From: Balneolaceae bacterium
Lineage (GTDB): Bacteria > Bacteroidota > Rhodothermia > Balneolales > Balneolaceae
Direction of reading: 5' to 3'
Assembly: GCA_007123785.1 (NCBI GenBank)
Contig: SLGL01000012.1
Span: forward strand, 1 to 9,069
Length of the DNA stretch: 9,069 bases
The position numbers were made by a program, and so were the translations under genes. How positions within the stretch are numbered: position 1 is the first letter of the stretch; each line of letters begins with the position of its first letter. The notes under the pieces were generated by a model that saw nothing but the letters and a program-made list of their open reading frames with translations, was not told the DNA's origin and did no database searches. Below are positions 7,031 to 9,069 of the stretch, piece by piece.

Positions 7031-7822
7031 ATGAAAAGTGAAAATAAAATAGCATCGCTGGCAGGTTCAGCCACATTATCACCCGAACAGGTTATTGAGA
7101 TCCATAATCTCAAAATTGGATTCGGTGATCTGCCGGTATTAAAGGATTTTTCGGTGCAGCTTTTTGAGAAGGAGAACCTGGTGATTCTGGGTAAATCAGG
7201 TTCAGGTAAATCGGTGCTGATAAAATGTATTGTTCGTTTGCTGAATCCGGATTCCGGAACAATCAATGTTCTTGGTGAGAATGTGAACAAACTGAACGAC
7301 CGGGATTTGGCAAAGCTGAGAATGAAAATCGGATTTCTCTTTCAGAGCGGTGCACTGTACGATTCTATGACCATCAAAGAAAACCTCGAATTTCCTCTAA
7401 AGAGAATTAAAAAAAATCTTTCACAAAAAGAAATGGATGAAAAAATCGAAGATACGTTAGAAAACGTGGGACTTTCTGACACACTGCACAAAATGCCTTC
7501 AGAGCTTTCGGGCGGAATGCGTAAACGGGCAAGCCTGGCACGCACTATCGTGGTTGATCCCATGATTATGCTCTACGATGAACCCACTACCGGCCTCGAT
7601 CCGGTTACATCTGATGAGATAAGCTCTCTGATCAACGACGTGCAAAAAAAATATGATACGTCCTCTATTATCATCACGCACGACATTGAATGTGCCAGGG
7701 CTACTGCCGACCGGATGATCATGCTGAAAGACGGGGAAGTCTATCTGGAAGGTTCTCTTGATGAATTTGAAAAATCCCCCGATGAGCTTATCCAATCATT
7801 TTTTAAACCAAAAAAAATGTAG
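7031..7822 (+). CDS. mlaF: MlaF-family ABC transporter ATPase
   Basis: The 263-aa cytoplasmic ATPase powers the MlaE permease. All nucleotide-binding motifs are present: Walker A GKSGSGKS (54-61), the Q-loop at Gln105 in FQSGALYDSMT, which is typical of the MlaF/Ttg2A branch, the signature LSGGM (159-163), Walker B IMLYDEP (179-185) with catalytic Glu184, the D-loop GLDP, and the switch His217 in ITHD. The LSGGMRKRASLAR sequence is also characteristic of MlaF rather than other importers. About 20 residues precede the first strand, slightly longer than usual. The C-terminus is short (FFKPKKM), so no regulatory domain is attached. The start ATG7031 lies 2 nt after the mlaE stop and has no Shine-Dalgarno site, which favours translational coupling. 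No MlaB (STAS) partner gene is in the window. Confidence 0.94.
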   Translation: MKSENKIASLAGSATLSPEQVIEIHNLKIGFGDLPVLKDFSVQLFEKENLVILGKSGSGKSVLIKCIVRLLNPDSGTINVLGENVNKLNDRDLAKLRMKIGFLFQSGALYDSMTIKENLEFPLKRIKKNLSQKEMDEKIEDTLENVGLSDTLHKMPSELSGGMRKRASLARTIVVDPMIMLYDEPTTGLDPVTSDEISSLINDVQKKYDTSSIIITHDIECARATADRMIMLKDGEVYLEGSLDEFEKSPDELIQSFFKPKKM

Positions 7823-8106
7823 TTCTATGATGATTTGTGTGGGTAGTATTAAAGAGCAAAGCAGGATAATCCCCCCTAATAAGGGGGGACAGAGGGGGGT
7901 GTCTGCCCTAGCAAGGGGAGTACGGCGAAGCCGAGAGGGGTTTACATCCCCCTGTTCACTCCGCTCACTTTCACCTTTTTTAAAGGGGACTACACCTCTA
8001 AATCTCTCCGCCCGCCGGCGGAAGACTTTTAGTTGCCCAAATTTTGAATTACTCAAACAAATCATCACAGAGCCAAAATTGTCTTTTCACTTAACAACAC
8101 AAAATT
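7823..8106. repeat. MITE-like, GC-rich hairpin-dense repeat inserted between mlaF and mlaD
   Basis: This 284-nt gap interrupts an operon whose other junction is 2 nt. Its core (about 7869-8022) is built of G- and C-runs and nested palindromes. TCCCCCC (7870-7876) pairs with GGGGGGA (7883-7889). ACAGAGGGGGGTGT (7889-7902) faces ACATCCCCCTGT (7944-7955). CGGCGAAGCCG forms a tight hairpin at about 7923-7933, CCTTTTTTAAAGG lies at about 7974-7986, and CCGCCGGCGG (8012-8021) is a perfect palindrome. Outside the core, TGATGATTTGT (7828-7838) and ACAAATCATCA (8057-8067) are a perfect 11-bp inverted repeat, possible ends of a 240-bp element; I see no target-site duplication. Translations across it give low-complexity Pro/Leu/Gly/Arg strings typical of spurious repeat ORFs, so no gene is called. 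Confidence 0.65.
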
Positions 8107-9069
8107 ATGGATAATTACACCCCGGCATTTAAAGCTCGTTTAGGAATGTTTATTGCAGTTGGACTGGCGATTTTTGTGATTGCAATCTTTTTTATAGGCA
8201 GACAACAGAATTTGTTTAACCCTGTATTTAAAGTCACAACCAATTTTCAGAATGTAAGTGGTTTGCTTGTGGGAAATAATATCCGGTATTCAGGTATCAA
8301 TGTAGGTACAGTTGATAATATTACCATTATTAATGATTCAACAGTACAGGTAGACCTGCTGATCAGGAGAAATGTACAACAGTTCATAAAGGCGGACAGC
8401 CAGGCTGGGATTGGTTCCGAAGGGATTATTGGTGACCGTGTATTAATTATTACCCAGGGCAGCAATGATGCACCAACCGTTCAAGATGGTCAACATATTT
8501 TATCAAAGGAGCCGATTGAAACCGATGTTGTAATGGCAAGTTTACAGACCTCGGCAGCTAATGCCGAAATTATTACTCATCAGCTTTCTCAAATCATGTT
8601 GGATGTAAACAGCGGAGAAGGCACACTTGGCAGATTGATACAGGATCCATCCATTGCAGATAACATCACTCAGACCATTGAAAATTTCAAAAAAAGTTCT
8701 GAAGGTTTTGATGAAACTATTGAAGTTACCAAAGAACATGTTTTTGAATTTATGGAGAAATTGCAGCTTACGGCAGCAAAAACAGAGATCGCGTCACAGG
8801 AGCTTGGAGAAATAATGACGAAAATTAACAGTGGAGAAGGTTCTCTTGGTGCTTTAATCCATGATACAACCATGGCCGGTAACCTGAGTCAGACGATTCT
8901 CAACCTCAAACAGGGCACCCATGGGCTGGATGAAAATATGCAGGCCCTTAAACAAAATTTCTTCTTCAGAAGGTATTACAGGCGAATAGAACGAGAAGAG
9001 TTAAGGAGAATTGAAGAAGAAATACGGCTGGAAGAAATGATTGAAACGGATCAACAGAGAGAAGAGTAA
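8107..9069 (+). CDS. mlaD: MlaD-like MCE-domain protein with duplicated C-terminal segment
   Basis: The 320-aa protein is the periplasmic substrate-binding MCE subunit expected beside MlaE and MlaF. MCE proteins form homohexameric rings that carry lipid. One N-terminal membrane anchor (about 12-30) is followed by the MCE domain (about 40-118), with FQNVSGLLVGNNIRYSGINV (47-66) and GIIGDRVLIITQG (106-118). After it come two copies of one segment, residues 149-203 and 222-276, exactly 73 aa apart. Each carries an NSGEG(T/S)LG(R/A)LI core (168 onward and 241 onward) and ends in a Gly-Leu/Phe-Asp-Glu turn. They are probably helical and extend below the ring. The tail (283-320) is FFFRRYY followed by a strongly charged Arg/Glu helix. 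The start ATG8107 places the anchor 11 residues in; there is no Shine-Dalgarno site. The stop codon is the last three bases of the window, so the gene is complete. E. coli MlaD (about 183 aa) lacks this long C-terminal part. Confidence 0.92.
   Translation: MDNYTPAFKARLGMFIAVGLAIFVIAIFFIGRQQNLFNPVFKVTTNFQNVSGLLVGNNIRYSGINVGTVDNITIINDSTVQVDLLIRRNVQQFIKADSQAGIGSEGIIGDRVLIITQGSNDAPTVQDGQHILSKEPIETDVVMASLQTSAANAEIITHQLSQIMLDVNSGEGTLGRLIQDPSIADNITQTIENFKKSSEGFDETIEVTKEHVFEFMEKLQLTAAKTEIASQELGEIMTKINSGEGSLGALIHDTTMAGNLSQTILNLKQGTHGLDENMQALKQNFFFRRYYRRIEREELRRIEEEIRLEEMIETDQQREE
8551..8934 (+). repeat. Internal 73-aa-period duplication within mlaD
   Basis: Codons 149-203 (8551-8715) and 222-276 (8770-8934) encode two related 55-aa segments. 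Shared positions include AAxxEI, QLxxIM / ELGEIM, NSGEG, LGxLI, IxQTIxNxK-type spacing, and a final (F/L)DE. DNA identity is clearly lower than protein similarity, so the duplication is old and maintained, not a recent slippage event. Confidence 0.75.

Noticed and set aside
7796..8068. 90-aa - strand ORF across the repeat
   Set aside because: Its sequence is the Pro/Leu/Gly/Arg-rich type (e.g. TPLCPPLLGG) that arises when such palindromic repeats are translated; it has no coding support.
7758..8114. 118-aa + strand ORF spanning the mlaF end, the repeat and the mlaD start
   Set aside because: It overlaps both real genes out of frame, and its middle is a translation of G/C-run hairpins with low-complexity composition; no domain is recognisable.

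Overview
The window is about 9 kb of ordinary bacterial chromosome with seven complete protein genes, six on the + strand and one on the - strand. Several signs point to the Bacteroidota/Rhodothermota/Balneolota (FCB) group. None of the seven start codons has a recognisable Shine-Dalgarno sequence, the leaders are A-rich, and there is a small outer-membrane beta-barrel protein of the PorT/OMP_b-brl_2 kind. The MCE transporter set (permease, ATPase, MCE protein) is in the order common in that group. A Balneolaceae-like marine or halophilic organism is a reasonable guess from general resemblance only; no 16S or other decisive marker is present.

Layout. Positions 48-1736 encode an exported alkaline-phosphatase-superfamily phosphodiesterase with all metal ligands intact and an unusual beta-rich C-terminal domain ending in Phe. 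After a 53-nt gap comes ettA (1790-3463, TTG start), the ribosome-associated ABC-F translation factor. A 238-nt gap with two hairpins leads to pgk (3702-4898), phosphoglycerate kinase. The convergent gap 4899-5129 holds two degenerate copies of a CGAA/TTCG-rich palindromic repeat. Facing pgk is a 191-aa secreted beta-barrel protein (5130-5705, - strand). A 474-nt divergent intergenic region (5706-6179) holds a terminator-like hairpin with a competing alternative hairpin just upstream. The rest is an MlaE-MlaF-MlaD type ABC lipid-transport operon (6180-9069). In it mlaE and mlaF are separated by 2 nt, but mlaF and mlaD are separated by 284 nt that carry a GC-rich, hairpin-dense, MITE-like repeat.

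How the genes work together. MlaE (inner-membrane permease), MlaF (cytoplasmic ATPase) and MlaD (membrane-anchored periplasmic MCE protein) should form one complex moving phospholipid or another lipid between inner and outer membrane. EttA and Pgk are housekeeping proteins of translation and glycolysis with no functional tie to it. The beta-barrel protein and the exported phosphodiesterase are envelope proteins of unknown substrate. I saw no defence system, prophage, CRISPR array, rRNA or tRNA. The most interesting material is non-coding (the two repeat families and the putative attenuator) and two domain oddities: the phosphodiesterase C-terminus and the duplicated segment of MlaD.
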